From CAWCDJ01 sp963836015 (GTDB lineage Bacteria > Acidobacteriota > Terriglobia > Bryobacterales > Bryobacteraceae): 64,000 nt of DNA. Position 1 is the stretch's first letter. Each line of letters begins with the position of its first letter. The notes under the pieces were generated by a model, which ran no database searches, was not told where the DNA came from, and saw only the letters and a program-made list of their open reading frames with translations. The position numbers were made by a program, and so were the translations under genes. The stretch is taken from positions 105,507 to 169,506 of the forward strand of contig CAWIIF010000010.1 in the NCBI GenBank assembly GCA_963836015.1, given 5' to 3'. Shown here piece by piece: positions 9,445 through 17,390 of this stretch.

Positions 9445-10176
9445 ATGAAGAAGGTCTTGCAATACGTAATGCGCGCCGCGCTGCCGCTGGCGCTTCTGCT
9501 CCCTCTGGGCGCCCAGGACACCGGCATCACGCGGCAACAGGCCGACGAGATCCTCAACGAGCTCCGCCAGATCCGCCAGCTCCTGGAGAAACAGGCGAAG
9601 CCCGCCGCGCCGCAGGAGCCGCAGCCCACCGAGGCCAAGCTCAAGCTCGAGGGAGCCGAGATGCTCGGCTCGAAGGATGCGCCGCTCACCATCGTGGAGT
9701 TCACCGACTACCAGTGCCCGTTCTGCCAGCGTTTCTTCCTGACCACGTTTCCCGAACTGAAGAAGAGCTACATCGACACCGGGAAAGTGCGGTTCTACAG
9801 CCGCGACATGCCGCTCGATTTCCATGCCAACGCGATGCGCGCGGCCCAGGCGGCCCGCTGCGCGGCCGACCAGAAGCAGTTCTGGACGCTGCGCGACATC
9901 ATGGGCGCGCACCCCGACAAGCTGGATATGGCCAGCCTGGTCTCCTACGCGAGCGACCTGAAAATGGACGTCCCTAAATTTCGCGGATGCGTGGAGAGCG
10001 AAAAGTACAAGAACGCCGTGCAGAGCGATGTGATGGAAGCTATGAAGATCGGGGCCACCGGCACGCCTTCTTTCGTCATCGGTAAGAGCACGCCCGAAGG
10101 TGTGGATGGCGAGCTGATGATCGGCGCCATGCCCTATGGCATGTTCGACGACAAGCTCAAAAACCTGACGAAGTAG
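9445..10176 (+). CDS. Periplasmic DsbA-family thiol-disulfide oxidoreductase
   Basis: 243 residues. A signal peptide (MRAALPLALLLPLGAQ) is followed by a short helical/coiled segment (EILNELRQIRQLLEKQ) and a thioredoxin-fold DsbA domain. The active-site CPFC lies in DYQCPFCQRFF (around residue 91). The cis-proline loop is TGTPSFVIG near the C terminus. Such proteins form or isomerise disulfides in the periplasm; many have FmdE/thioredoxin-4 architecture like this one. It is probably in one transcript with hom and the exported methyltransferase. Only 3 bp separate its stop from the convergent gene at 10180. Confidence 0.9.
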   Translation: MKKVLQYVMRAALPLALLLPLGAQDTGITRQQADEILNELRQIRQLLEKQAKPAAPQEPQPTEAKLKLEGAEMLGSKDAPLTIVEFTDYQCPFCQRFFLTTFPELKKSYIDTGKVRFYSRDMPLDFHANAMRAAQAARCAADQKQFWTLRDIMGAHPDKLDMASLVSYASDLKMDVPKFRGCVESEKYKNAVQSDVMEAMKIGATGTPSFVIGKSTPEGVDGELMIGAMPYGMFDDKLKNLTK

Positions 10177-10179
10177 CGG

Positions 10180-10689
10180 TCAGCGCGCCGCCAGGTCTTC
10201 GAGGAAGATGCGCCGCGCCTCTTTGTAATCCTCGGGCAGCATGGGGCCGAGGGCGGCCGAACGCTCGGCGGCGGTCCGCTCCTCTCCGAAAGTCTGGTCG
10301 ACCGCGCGGAATGCCAGCAGGCAGGCCTCCACCAGCTCCGGCGAATACGTGTCCGAGCCGTCGATCAACTGGTTGGCATGGGTGAGGATCGTCTCGGCCG
10401 CCGCGACCCGCGCGGGGGCTTCCGCGATCATCGCGCGGCGCTCCCCCAACTCCAGGTGAGGGCCGAAAGCGCCGACCAGCGACGACCACCGGTCGAGGAC
10501 GATCAGCGCGCCGTAGCGGTGCGTATCGAGCGTCATTTCGTAGGCGAAGGCCGAGCCCTTGCCGCGGCCTTCGAGGCGCCGCAGCGCGAGGCCGGCCGCA
10601 TTCAGCTCGCCCGCGAGCGAATCGACGAAAGCCGCGCAGCATCCCAGGAACTGCTGCTCGGAAATGCTCGGAAAGCGTGTAATCCGCAA
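10180..10689 (-). CDS. Conserved hypothetical protein (TTG start)
   Basis: About 169 residues if translation begins at the TTG at 10689 (LRITRFPSISEQQFLG...); a CTG at 10698 is an alternative. Longer extensions of this frame run antisense-like through the neighbouring gene and are not protein-like. The sequence is largely alpha-helical with no recognisable domain, signal peptide or membrane segment (ETILTHANQLIDGSDTYSPELVEACLLAF is a typical stretch). It follows the 92-residue gene after 5 bp and is probably co-translated with it. Function unknown. Confidence 0.6.
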   Translation of the reverse strand: MRITRFPSISEQQFLGCCAAFVDSLAGELNAAGLALRRLEGRGKGSAFAYEMTLDTHRYGALIVLDRWSSLVGAFGPHLELGERRAMIAEAPARVAAAETILTHANQLIDGSDTYSPELVEACLLAFRAVDQTFGEERTAAERSAALGPMLPEDYKEARRIFLEDLAAR

Positions 10690-10694
10690 GGTGG

Positions 10695-10973
10695 TCAGGC
10701 CAGGTGCTCGCCGAGCGCGCTCTCGATGTCTTGCGGGTCCAGGCGCTCGCCGTTGTTCAGGCGTGCCAGCAGGGAGCCGATAATTTCCTTGGCTTCGTCC
10801 TTGCGGAAGTTCTTGATGAACCCGTCGAAGAAATGCTCGCCGGCCATGGCGTGGTTGATCTCGGTTTCCTTGTTGTGGTCCTGCAGCTCGGTGAAATAAA
10901 CCACTCGATACTTGCCGGTATACTCGGTTTCCCGGTAGATCTCGAACATCACCTTGTCGGCTTCGAAAAGCAT
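10695..10973 (-). CDS. Conserved hypothetical protein, 92 residues
   Basis: A 92-residue cytoplasmic protein (MLFEADKVMFEIYRETEYTG...). It has an N-terminal beta-rich part containing YRVVYFTELQDHNKE and a helical C-terminal part, DGFIKNFRKDEAKEIIGSLL, with many charged residues. No catalytic motif or known family is evident. Codon pattern and composition are coding-like and the opposite-strand frames are not. It is paired with the gene at 10180-10689, transcribed after it and separated by 5 bp, and is divergent from the isochorismatase-like gene. It may be a small regulatory or adaptor protein, but this is a guess. Confidence 0.65.
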   Translation of the reverse strand: MLFEADKVMFEIYRETEYTGKYRVVYFTELQDHNKETEINHAMAGEHFFDGFIKNFRKDEAKEIIGSLLARLNNGERLDPQDIESALGEHLA

Positions 10974-11080
10974 AGACTTCTATAGTGCCACAAGCCCTTG
11001 TCGCGGCGGCCGCGGGGCACCTCTTTTTCGACATACTGTATGGAGAGTCCCGGGGGCCACGGCGCACTCAGGAGGGCAGA

Positions 11081-11635
11081 ATGGAAGTGAACGAGTATCT
11101 GATGCCGGCGCTCAGCACCTTGAATACACAGGGCGAGCAGGCCGGCGTAGTAGTAATCGACGAGCCGGAAAGCTTCAGCGACCCGGCCTTGCTCGGACGG
11201 CAGGCCACCGTTTTAAGCCTCGCTTCGGCGAACCACTGGCCGGTCTGGTTTATTACCCTGAATGACGTTCCGCTGCATTCGAAGCTGCGAACTGCCGCGC
11301 AGGGTGCGGTCACATTCACAAAACCTCGAGGCAATGCGTTCGAAGTGGATGCATTCCGGCAGGCGGTCCGAACGGCTGCCGTACGCCGGTTGGTCGTGAT
11401 GGGCCATGAATCCAACATGTGCGTGAAACTGACCGTCATGGGCGGCAAGTGGAACCCAAATGATCCTGGCGACAGCCCGACGTTAGGCGCCATCGGCTAT
11501 GGATACGAGGTGTGGACGTGCCAGGGCGTTCTCAGCGGCGCACCTGCCAGTTGGAAGAGCGCGGCCACCCTGATTAAGTTCTACCAAGGGCTGAAAGCGC
11601 TGCCGCCGGCCCCCAGCCAACGGCTTCAGACATAA
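11081..11635 (+). CDS. Isochorismatase-like cysteine hydrolase
   Basis: 184 residues from the ATG at 11081, which has an excellent ribosome-binding site (GGAGGG at 11071-11076); an upstream in-frame start at 10985 lacks one. The family signature VVMGHESNMCVKLTV contains the catalytic Cys. The general-acid Asp is at VVIDEPESF and the Lys region at FTKPRGNAF, as in cysteine hydrolases of the isochorismatase superfamily. Substrates in this superfamily include nicotinamide, ureidoacrylate and isochorismate; none can be chosen here. The C-terminal YEVWTCQGVLSG is consistent with the fold. It stands alone between divergent hypothetical genes and the sulfation operon. Confidence 0.82.
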   Translation: MEVNEYLMPALSTLNTQGEQAGVVVIDEPESFSDPALLGRQATVLSLASANHWPVWFITLNDVPLHSKLRTAAQGAVTFTKPRGNAFEVDAFRQAVRTAAVRRLVVMGHESNMCVKLTVMGGKWNPNDPGDSPTLGAIGYGYEVWTCQGVLSGAPASWKSAATLIKFYQGLKALPPAPSQRLQT

Positions 11636-11805
11636 GTCGGCGGCAATTTTGACATCAAGAGACAAGCGTTCGTGGCGGAAGTCATTGACTTCGCCCCCTT
11701 GGGTCGGCGTTACGTACGGGCCCCGCGGGCCCGACGAAAGATGCCGCAAAGGATGAACGCTGCCCGGTACTAAGCCGAACTAGGCGTGGAGAACCTCGCA
11801 GTTTC

Positions 11806-11833
11806 AAAACTGTTTTTGTAACAAAACTGTTTT
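11806..11833 (+). promoter_or_regulatory. Two tandem palindromes, candidate operator of the sulfation operon
   Basis: Two identical 11-bp palindromes, AAAACTGTTTT, lie at 11806-11816 and 11823-11833, 17 bp apart start to start. The second ends directly against the -35 element of the promoter at 11834. Tandem palindromes abutting a -35 box are typical of repressor or activator sites. The regulator is not identifiable. Confidence 0.5.
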
Positions 11834-11862
11834 TTGACAGTAGGGCGCGGCGTTGGTATTGT
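11834..11862 (+). promoter_or_regulatory. Sigma70-type promoter of the sulfotransferase-cys operon
   Basis: A perfect -35 hexamer TTGACA (11834-11839) and a -10 TATTGT (11857-11862) are separated by exactly 17 bp. Transcription should begin near 11869, about 28 nt before the GTG start at 11897. This argues that the TTG at 11834, which opens the reading frame, is the -35 box and not the start codon. Confidence 0.6.
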
Positions 11863-11896
11863 TGGTCGAGCTATTTCAGTAGCTGCGGGCCGATTT

Positions 11897-12694
11897 GTGC
11901 ATCCGGGAAAGCAAAACATTATCGTCCTGACCTCAGGTTTCACCGGCAGTTCCGCACTTGCCGGCTTTCTTGCCCAATCCGGATATTGGGCAGGAGAAAC
12001 CACGTATAAAAAGGAATACGATACCTTTGAGAATGACCGGCTGATCGTCCTCAATCGGCGCCTCTTCCAGGAAATCGGATACGAAGGCGACCACACCACG
12101 GAATCCTCACCCGATGTCAAGGCTGATATCGCGGCGCTGTACGGAAGAATCGACGACGCTCCCTACAAGGACTTCATTGCGGAGTGCAACGAGCACCGGC
12201 CGTGGGTTTGGAAAGACCCCCGACTATGGCTCACCTTTCACTACTGGCAAAACCTACTGGACCTGGATGATTGCCGTTTTCTGGTGCTGACCCGCAATCT
12301 CAACCAGGGCTGGTTGTCTACCAACCAGCGCGGCCACATCATCGGGTATCGGGCGTTCAAGACGCAGGAGACGCTGATCCGGGATTCCAACGTCGCCCTT
12401 CTCGAGAGTAGGAGACTGCCTTACCTCCACGTGACCTATGACGGTCTGATTGCGGATCCGGAAGTCTCCATCGCCCGAATCGGCGCGTTCCTGGAAGCAG
12501 AACTCTCGGTGGAAAGTCTGAAGGCGACCTACCACAAGCCCCTCTATCGGGCCCCCAGGGCGTCGGCTTTCAATTCCATCAAGGCAGTATTGAAATACCT
12601 GAAGCACTATCCCCATCGCGTCGAAGCCCAGCGTCGAGCCGAAGGGAGGGTGGACGGCCAGCGTGCCAGTCAGAAGGTTAGGACGCAAAAGTGA
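11897..12694 (+). CDS. Sulfotransferase family protein
   Basis: About 265 residues from the GTG at 11897; the longer frame from a TTG at 11834 would begin inside the predicted promoter. The 5'-phosphosulfate-binding loop is visible as TSGFTGSSAL near the N terminus. A 3'-phosphate-binding type segment follows at the strand-helix FLVLTRNLNQGWLS and HVTYDGLIADPEV, as in PAPS-dependent sulfotransferases. The enzyme should transfer sulfate from PAPS to a hydroxyl acceptor (carbohydrate, lipid or small molecule; unknown). It is the first gene of an operon whose next two genes make PAPS, which strongly supports the assignment. Its stop lies 3 bp before cysD. Confidence 0.8.
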   Translation: MHPGKQNIIVLTSGFTGSSALAGFLAQSGYWAGETTYKKEYDTFENDRLIVLNRRLFQEIGYEGDHTTESSPDVKADIAALYGRIDDAPYKDFIAECNEHRPWVWKDPRLWLTFHYWQNLLDLDDCRFLVLTRNLNQGWLSTNQRGHIIGYRAFKTQETLIRDSNVALLESRRLPYLHVTYDGLIADPEVSIARIGAFLEAELSVESLKATYHKPLYRAPRASAFNSIKAVLKYLKHYPHRVEAQRRAEGRVDGQRASQKVRTQK

Positions 12695-12697
12695 ACC

Positions 12698-13603
12698 ATG
12701 AGCCGATTCACACTGACTCACCTGCAAACATTGGAGGCTGAAAGCATCCACGTCCTCCGGGAGGTGATGGCAGAGTTTGCCCGGCCCGTGATGCTGTATT
12801 CCATCGGCAAAGACTCTTCCGTAATGGTCCGGCTGGCACAGAAAGCCTTCCACCCTGGCCCGATTCCGTTTCCACTGCTGCACATCGATACCACTTACAA
12901 GTTCCCGGAGATGATCGCATTCCGGGACGACTTCGTCCGCGATATCGGGGCGCGCCTGACCGTCCACACGAATCGGAAAGCGATCGAAGATGGCGCCAGC
13001 CCGTTCAAGCTCGGAACCCAGAACTGCTGCGGTTTCCTAAAGACCCGCGCCTTGCTTGACGCTCTTGCCGAGGGCGGATATGACGCCGCCTTCGGTGGTG
13101 CCCGCCGCGATGAAGAGAAATCGCGGGCCAAGGAGAGGATCTTCTCATTCCGCGATCAATTCGGGCAATGGGATCCCAAGAATCAGCGCCCGGAGCTGTG
13201 GAGTCTGTATAACGGCCGGATCCATCAGGGCGAGACGATTCGCGTCTTCCCCCTCTCCAACTGGACTGAGCTGGAAGTCTGGCAGTATATCCACCTGGAG
13301 AATATCCCGATTGTTCCCCTCTATTTCGCCAAGGAACGGCCCGTAGTAGTGCGAGGCGACTCCCTGCTGCCGATCGACCACGACCGGCCGCTCCTTCCAG
13401 GTGAACGACCGCAAATGGTGCGCTGCCGGATGCGGTCCCTCGGCTGTACCTACTGCACGGGAGCGATTCGCTCCGATGCCGACACTGTTCCCAAGATTAT
13501 CGAGGAGCTCATGCTGTTCCGCAAATCGGAACGCGAGAACCGCGTGATCGATCATGACCAGGATGGCTCCATGGAAATCAAAAAGAGGGAAGGGTATTTT
13601 TGA
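12698..13603 (+). CDS. cysD: Sulfate adenylyltransferase subunit 2
   Basis: 301 residues, full length for CysD. The PP-loop ATP pyrophosphatase motif is YSIGKDSSVM (residues ~34-43). Other conserved blocks are LLHIDTTYKFPEM, FGGARRDEEKSRAKER and the C-terminal RSLGCTYCTG followed by HDQDGSMEIKKREGYF, which is the classic CysD tail. With CysN it adenylates sulfate to APS. Its stop overlaps the start of cysNC by one base (TGATG), so the two subunits are translationally coupled. Confidence 0.97.
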   Translation: MSRFTLTHLQTLEAESIHVLREVMAEFARPVMLYSIGKDSSVMVRLAQKAFHPGPIPFPLLHIDTTYKFPEMIAFRDDFVRDIGARLTVHTNRKAIEDGASPFKLGTQNCCGFLKTRALLDALAEGGYDAAFGGARRDEEKSRAKERIFSFRDQFGQWDPKNQRPELWSLYNGRIHQGETIRVFPLSNWTELEVWQYIHLENIPIVPLYFAKERPVVVRGDSLLPIDHDRPLLPGERPQMVRCRMRSLGCTYCTGAIRSDADTVPKIIEELMLFRKSERENRVIDHDQDGSMEIKKREGYF

Positions 13604-15537
13604 TGCCGGCAGTCCACGGTGAACCGCACTCCCTCGTCAGCCCCGATCTCCAGAAGTTCATCCGGCACGACGAGGAGAAAGGTCTGCTCCGTCTTTCTAC
13701 CGCCGGAAGCGTGGATGACGGTAAGAGCACTCTGATTGGGCGGCTCTTGTACGATTCGAACGGCGTTTACGAGGATCAACTCGCCTCCGTCCGGCAGTCC
13801 CCCATCAACCGCTCATCGGGCGCGTTCGACCTGGCCCTGCTTACGGATGGCCTGCGCGCCGAGCGCGAACAGGGCATCACAATTGACGTCGCATACCGGT
13901 ACTTCTCCACGCCGCAGCGCAAGTTCATCATTGCCGATACGCCGGGCCATGAGCAGTACACGCGCAACATGGTCACCGGTGCCTCCACGTCGAATCTGGC
14001 TCTCATTCTCGTGGATGCCCGTAAGGGCGTACTCCAACAATCGCGGCGGCATGCCTTCATTGCCTCGCTGCTCGGAATCCAGCATATTGTGGTAGCGGTC
14101 AACAAGATGGACCTGGTGGAGTACCAGCAGGAAGTCTTCGACGGCATCTGCGAGCAATTCACGGACTATGCCGCCCGCCTTCAGGCACCGGATCTCCATT
14201 TCATCCCCATCAGTGCGCTCAACGGTGACAATGTCGTTGAAAAGAGCGCCAACATGCCCTGGTTTGACGGTTCCAGCCTGCTGCACTACCTGGAAACCGT
14301 GCATGTTGCCAGCGACCGCAACCTTACGGAATTCCGCTTCCCGGTGCAGTACGTGGTGCGTCCGAACCTCGATTTCCGGGGTTATGCCGGTACCGTAGCC
14401 TCCGGCATCGTGCGGCCCGGCGATTCCCTGATGGTGCTGCCCAGCGGCCGCGCCACGCGCGTCAAGTCAATTGTCTCCTATGAAGGAGAGTTGACCTACG
14501 CCTATCCGCCCATGTCCGTAACGGTCTGCCTGGAAGACGAAGTCGATGTCAGCCGCGGTGACATGCTGGCTCCCCCGTCTCACCTCCCGCATGCCGTGCG
14601 GCGCCTCGATGCCCGCCTCGTCTGGATGCACGACTGCGAACTCGAGATCGGCCGCAGCTATCTGCTCAAGCACACCACCCAGACTGTTCGCGCTACCGTT
14701 GAGACCCTGCGCTACCGCGTCAATATCAACACGCTGGAGAGAGAGTCGGTTCCGGCACTGGGCTTGAACGACATCGGCGCTGTGGTGATCGAAACTCAGA
14801 AACCGATCTTCTGCGATCCCTACCGCCGGAACCGGGTGACGGGCAGTTTCATCCTGATCGATCCCCTTACCAATGCCACGGTGGCGGCGGGTATGGTTAC
14901 CGGTAGGGAACCCGGCCCTGCCAAGGAATCGCACGAGGTGGCAGCGCGGGCGGCATCCTCTGCTCTCCCGGAATACGAATCTCGGCAACCGGCGGAACAG
15001 CCGGTGGTCCATCAGGGCTTCACGCTTTGGTTTACGGGACTCTCCGGTGCTGGGAAGAGCACCCTCTCGCGAATGTTTGCGGAGCGTTTGCAGGCCCGCT
15101 CTGCCAAGCTGGAACTGCTCGACGGCGATGTCGTCCGCGAGCGTCTTTCGAAAGGCCTCGGTTTCAGCAAAGAGGACCGCGACGAGAACATCCACAGAAT
15201 CGGCTACGTCTGCGAACTTCTTTCCCGCAATGGCGTGATCGCCGTTGCCGCCGCGATTTCGCCCTATCGGGCGACGCGCGAGGAACTGCGGTCGCGAATT
15301 CCAAACTTCATCGAAGTGTATGTCGAATGCCCCATCGAAGTCCTGGTGGCCCGCGATGCAAAAGGCCTGTACAAGAAGGCGCTCGCCGGAGAGATCCGGC
15401 AATTCACCGGCATTTCCGACCCGTACGAGCCACCGCTGGCGCCCGAAATCGTGATTCACTCCGCTGTCGAAGACCCGGCCCAAAGCATCGAAAAGATCTT
15501 GGACGCATTGAAAGCGCTGGGGCTGATTTCCCTGTGA
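13603..15537 (+). CDS. cysNC: Bifunctional CysN GTPase / adenylylsulfate kinase (CysNC, NodQ-type)
   Basis: 644 residues from the ATG at 13603. The N-terminal EF-Tu-like GTPase has its P-loop at residues ~35-43 (GSVDDGKST), the DTPGHEQYTRNM switch II, and NKMD. After the beta-barrel domains, a second P-loop FTGLSGAGKST (residue ~477) marks the C-terminal APS kinase, with DGDVVRERLSKGLGFS and ISPYRATREELR present. The fusion makes APS (with CysD) and phosphorylates it to PAPS, the donor for sulfotransferases or assimilatory reduction. With no PAPS reductase nearby and a sulfotransferase in the operon, a sulfation role is favoured. The stop overlaps the PHP gene start (GTGA). Confidence 0.97.
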   Translation: MPAVHGEPHSLVSPDLQKFIRHDEEKGLLRLSTAGSVDDGKSTLIGRLLYDSNGVYEDQLASVRQSPINRSSGAFDLALLTDGLRAEREQGITIDVAYRYFSTPQRKFIIADTPGHEQYTRNMVTGASTSNLALILVDARKGVLQQSRRHAFIASLLGIQHIVVAVNKMDLVEYQQEVFDGICEQFTDYAARLQAPDLHFIPISALNGDNVVEKSANMPWFDGSSLLHYLETVHVASDRNLTEFRFPVQYVVRPNLDFRGYAGTVASGIVRPGDSLMVLPSGRATRVKSIVSYEGELTYAYPPMSVTVCLEDEVDVSRGDMLAPPSHLPHAVRRLDARLVWMHDCELEIGRSYLLKHTTQTVRATVETLRYRVNINTLERESVPALGLNDIGAVVIETQKPIFCDPYRRNRVTGSFILIDPLTNATVAAGMVTGREPGPAKESHEVAARAASSALPEYESRQPAEQPVVHQGFTLWFTGLSGAGKSTLSRMFAERLQARSAKLELLDGDVVRERLSKGLGFSKEDRDENIHRIGYVCELLSRNGVIAVAAAISPYRATREELRSRIPNFIEVYVECPIEVLVARDAKGLYKKALAGEIRQFTGISDPYEPPLAPEIVIHSAVEDPAQSIEKILDALKALGLISL

Positions 15538-16397
15538 TCGACCTTCACACTCACACGCACGCTTCCGATGGCACTTTCTCACCTCCGGAGTTGGTGGAAG
15601 AGTCGCTACGGGCGGGCGTCCGCGTCCTGGGCATCACCGATCATGACACTTTCGCCGGACACGATGAGGCCGTGCCCTACGCGAGCGCCGCCGGCATCGA
15701 GCTGATCTGCGGAATTGAACTCTCCACGAAGCTCTATGGCAACCGCTCGGTACACCTCCTGGGATACTTCCTGGATGGCGGGCCCAGCCAGGATTTTCGC
15801 GAGTGGATCCTCGACATGCAGGCGGCGCGCCGCGACCGCAATATCCGCCTTGCGGCGCGGCTTCGTCAGTTGGGATTCGACATCACCCTGGAAGAAGTGC
15901 AAGCTCGTGGCCGCGGCATGACCGCGCGGCCTCACTTCGCCCAAGTCATGCTGGAAAAGGGATACGTGACCTCCCTGCAACAGGCATTTGACGAATACCT
16001 CGACGAGTCCGCTATCGGCTATGTCTACCGGCGGGAACCTCCGTTCGCAGAAGGGGTCCGGCGAATCCAGGACGCCGGAGGCATCACGTCACTGGCACAT
16101 CCGGTGCGTGTGCCGGGCGATCTGACTACCGTCCTGCCGGAGCTATGTGCCGTCGGCTTGGACGCCATTGAGGTCTACCATAGCGATCATAGCCGTGACC
16201 AGACTGAGTTATTCCTCAGTCTGGCGGCACGCCACGGGCTGCTGATTACCGGCGGCTCCGACTTCCACGGTTCCGCCAAACCGGGAATCGCCTTGCGGAC
16301 CGGGCGCGGGAATCTCGATATTCAGCACGGCCTTTGGGAAACGCTGCGATCTCAGGCGAGGCGGAAAAGCGCTACCGGATATACGGGGAACCAATGA
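15534..16397 (+). CDS. PHP-domain phosphoesterase (TrpH/RNase AM-like), likely PAP phosphatase
   Basis: 287 residues from the GTG at 15534, which overlaps the cysNC stop (GTGA). The PHP metal motifs are present in order: DLHTHTHASDGT at the N terminus, ITDHDT, a conserved Glu in CGIELS, LAHPVRV, and the C-terminal GGSDFHG. This matches the TrpH/YciV subfamily, whose characterised members cleave the 3'-phosphate from 3',5'-nucleoside bisphosphates such as PAP and trim RNA ends. In an operon that makes and uses PAPS, the likely job is recycling toxic PAP to AMP; the chemistry is known for the family, the pairing is inference. It overlaps the permease start by 4 bp. Confidence 0.85.
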   Translation: MIDLHTHTHASDGTFSPPELVEESLRAGVRVLGITDHDTFAGHDEAVPYASAAGIELICGIELSTKLYGNRSVHLLGYFLDGGPSQDFREWILDMQAARRDRNIRLAARLRQLGFDITLEEVQARGRGMTARPHFAQVMLEKGYVTSLQQAFDEYLDESAIGYVYRREPPFAEGVRRIQDAGGITSLAHPVRVPGDLTTVLPELCAVGLDAIEVYHSDHSRDQTELFLSLAARHGLLITGGSDFHGSAKPGIALRTGRGNLDIQHGLWETLRSQARRKSATGYTGNQ

Positions 16398-17158
16398 ACT
16401 TCCCTCTCGTCCTGATGAGTTTTTGCGTCGGAATCCTGATCGGACTGACGAGTATGGGCGGAGCCGCACTGATGGCTCCCTTCCTGATTCTGGTGGTCGG
16501 CGTGAAACCCGTTACGGCTGTCGGGACCGATCTGATCTATGGTGCCGTAGCGAAGATCGTGGGTGCGTGGGTGCATTTCAGGCAGGGCACCGTCGATTTA
16601 CCCATGGTACGAAAGCTGGCGTCGGGAAGTGTTCCCGGGGGCCTCTTGGGCGTACTGTTGACCGTTTCGCTTCCGCGGTTCACTCATGACGCAGAGCGCT
16701 TCGAGCAGAAGGCCATTGGTACCCTGCTAGTGGTCGTGGCAATCCTCATCCTCACCCGCACACTGATTCGCACGACGCCCGCAACCACCTCTCCTCGATG
16801 GACCAAATTCCTGCGCAACGAAGGGACCGTAATCTGGGGCGCAATCGTCGGGTTCTGTGTGGGCGTCACCTCGGTCGGAAGCGGCTCCCTGCTGGCGCCG
16901 TTCCTGCTGATGATCTATCCGTCCAAAACAGCCAAAGTCGTGGGAACAGATGTATTCCACGCCGCGATCCTGGTCTCGCTAACAGGCATCGCTCATGCCA
17001 CTGTCGGAGAGGTGGAATGGAGTCTCATCCCGTCGTTGCTGGCGGGAGCCATTCCGGGAGTTGTCATCGGAAGCCGGATGACAGTATACATTCCCGCCCG
17101 GCCACTTCGCACCGGCTTGGCGGCCATGCTTCTTCTCATCGGAATCCGGATGCTCTGA
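16394..17158 (+). CDS. TSUP/TauE-SafE family permease
   Basis: 254 residues from the ATG at 16394, which overlaps the PHP gene stop (ATGA). It has the two-fold repeated TSUP architecture: GILIGLTSMGGAALMAPFLI in the first half and VGFCVGVTSVGSGSLLAPFLL in the second, each followed by a conserved ..GTDLIYGA / GTDVFHAAI segment, with about eight membrane helices. Family members move small anions, including sulfite, sulfoacetate and other organosulfur compounds. As the last gene of a sulfate-activation operon it may import sulfate-related substrate or export a sulfated or sulfonated product; the direction cannot be read from sequence. Confidence 0.9.
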   Translation: MNFPLVLMSFCVGILIGLTSMGGAALMAPFLILVVGVKPVTAVGTDLIYGAVAKIVGAWVHFRQGTVDLPMVRKLASGSVPGGLLGVLLTVSLPRFTHDAERFEQKAIGTLLVVVAILILTRTLIRTTPATTSPRWTKFLRNEGTVIWGAIVGFCVGVTSVGSGSLLAPFLLMIYPSKTAKVVGTDVFHAAILVSLTGIAHATVGEVEWSLIPSLLAGAIPGVVIGSRMTVYIPARPLRTGLAAMLLLIGIRML

Positions 17159-17169
17159 CGCCGGAAAGC

Positions 17170-17202
17170 AAGATAGCCACCGACTTCGACGGTGGCTATC
17201 TT
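17170..17202 (+). terminator. Strong hairpin terminator after the sulfation operon
   Basis: A perfect 13-bp stem (AAGATAGCCACCG paired with CGGTGGCTATCTT) with a 7-nt loop, followed by the pyrimidine-rich CTTCTC. It lies 11 bp after the permease stop. It may work in both directions, since tRNA-Leu ends at 17235 on the other strand. Confidence 0.85.
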
Positions 17203-17234
17203 CTTCTCACTGTTTTGAACTGTTTTAGAATCTT

Positions 17235-17321
17235 TGGTGCGGATGAGAGGACTTGAACCTCCACTCCCTTGCGAGAACTAGAACCTGAATCTAGCGCGTC
17301 TGCCAATTCCGCCACATCCGC
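17235..17321 (-). tRNA. tRNA-Leu (CAG)
   Basis: On the reverse strand the 87 bases fold as a class II tRNA. The acceptor stem GCGGATG pairs with CATCCGC, and discriminator A and CCA are encoded. The anticodon stem CTAGA/TCTAG encloses the loop TTCAGGT, so the anticodon is CAG. A long variable arm (TCTCGCAAGGGAG) and T-loop GTTCAAGTC are present. Confidence 0.95.
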
Positions 17322-17340
17322 ACAATCAGGTGGCGATTCC

Positions 17341-17369
17341 ATTGTTCCAAAAGGCGCTGGTGGAGTCAA
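17341..17369 (-). promoter_or_regulatory. Promoter of tRNA-Leu
   Basis: On the reverse strand, TTGACT (17369-17364) and AACAAT (17346-17341) are spaced by exactly 17 bp, and the mature tRNA 5' end follows 19 nt later. The pair fits a sigma70 promoter and overlaps the region upstream of the divergent GH43 gene. Confidence 0.5.
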
Positions 17370-17370
17370 A

Positions 17371-17376
17371 TATAAT
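17371..17376 (+). promoter_or_regulatory. TATAAT -10 box upstream of the GH43 gene
   Basis: A consensus TATAAT lies 14 bp before the GH43 ATG. No good -35 hexamer sits at the right distance. If used, the leader would be under 10 nt and there is no ribosome-binding site, so the mRNA would be almost leaderless. Confidence 0.35.
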
Positions 17377-17390
17377 ACGGTCTGGCGACC

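Noticed and set aside
15027..15533. N-terminal extension of the PHP gene
   Set aside because: The extension is an out-of-frame reading of the cysNC kinase domain; the GTG at 15534 starts exactly at the PHP motif.
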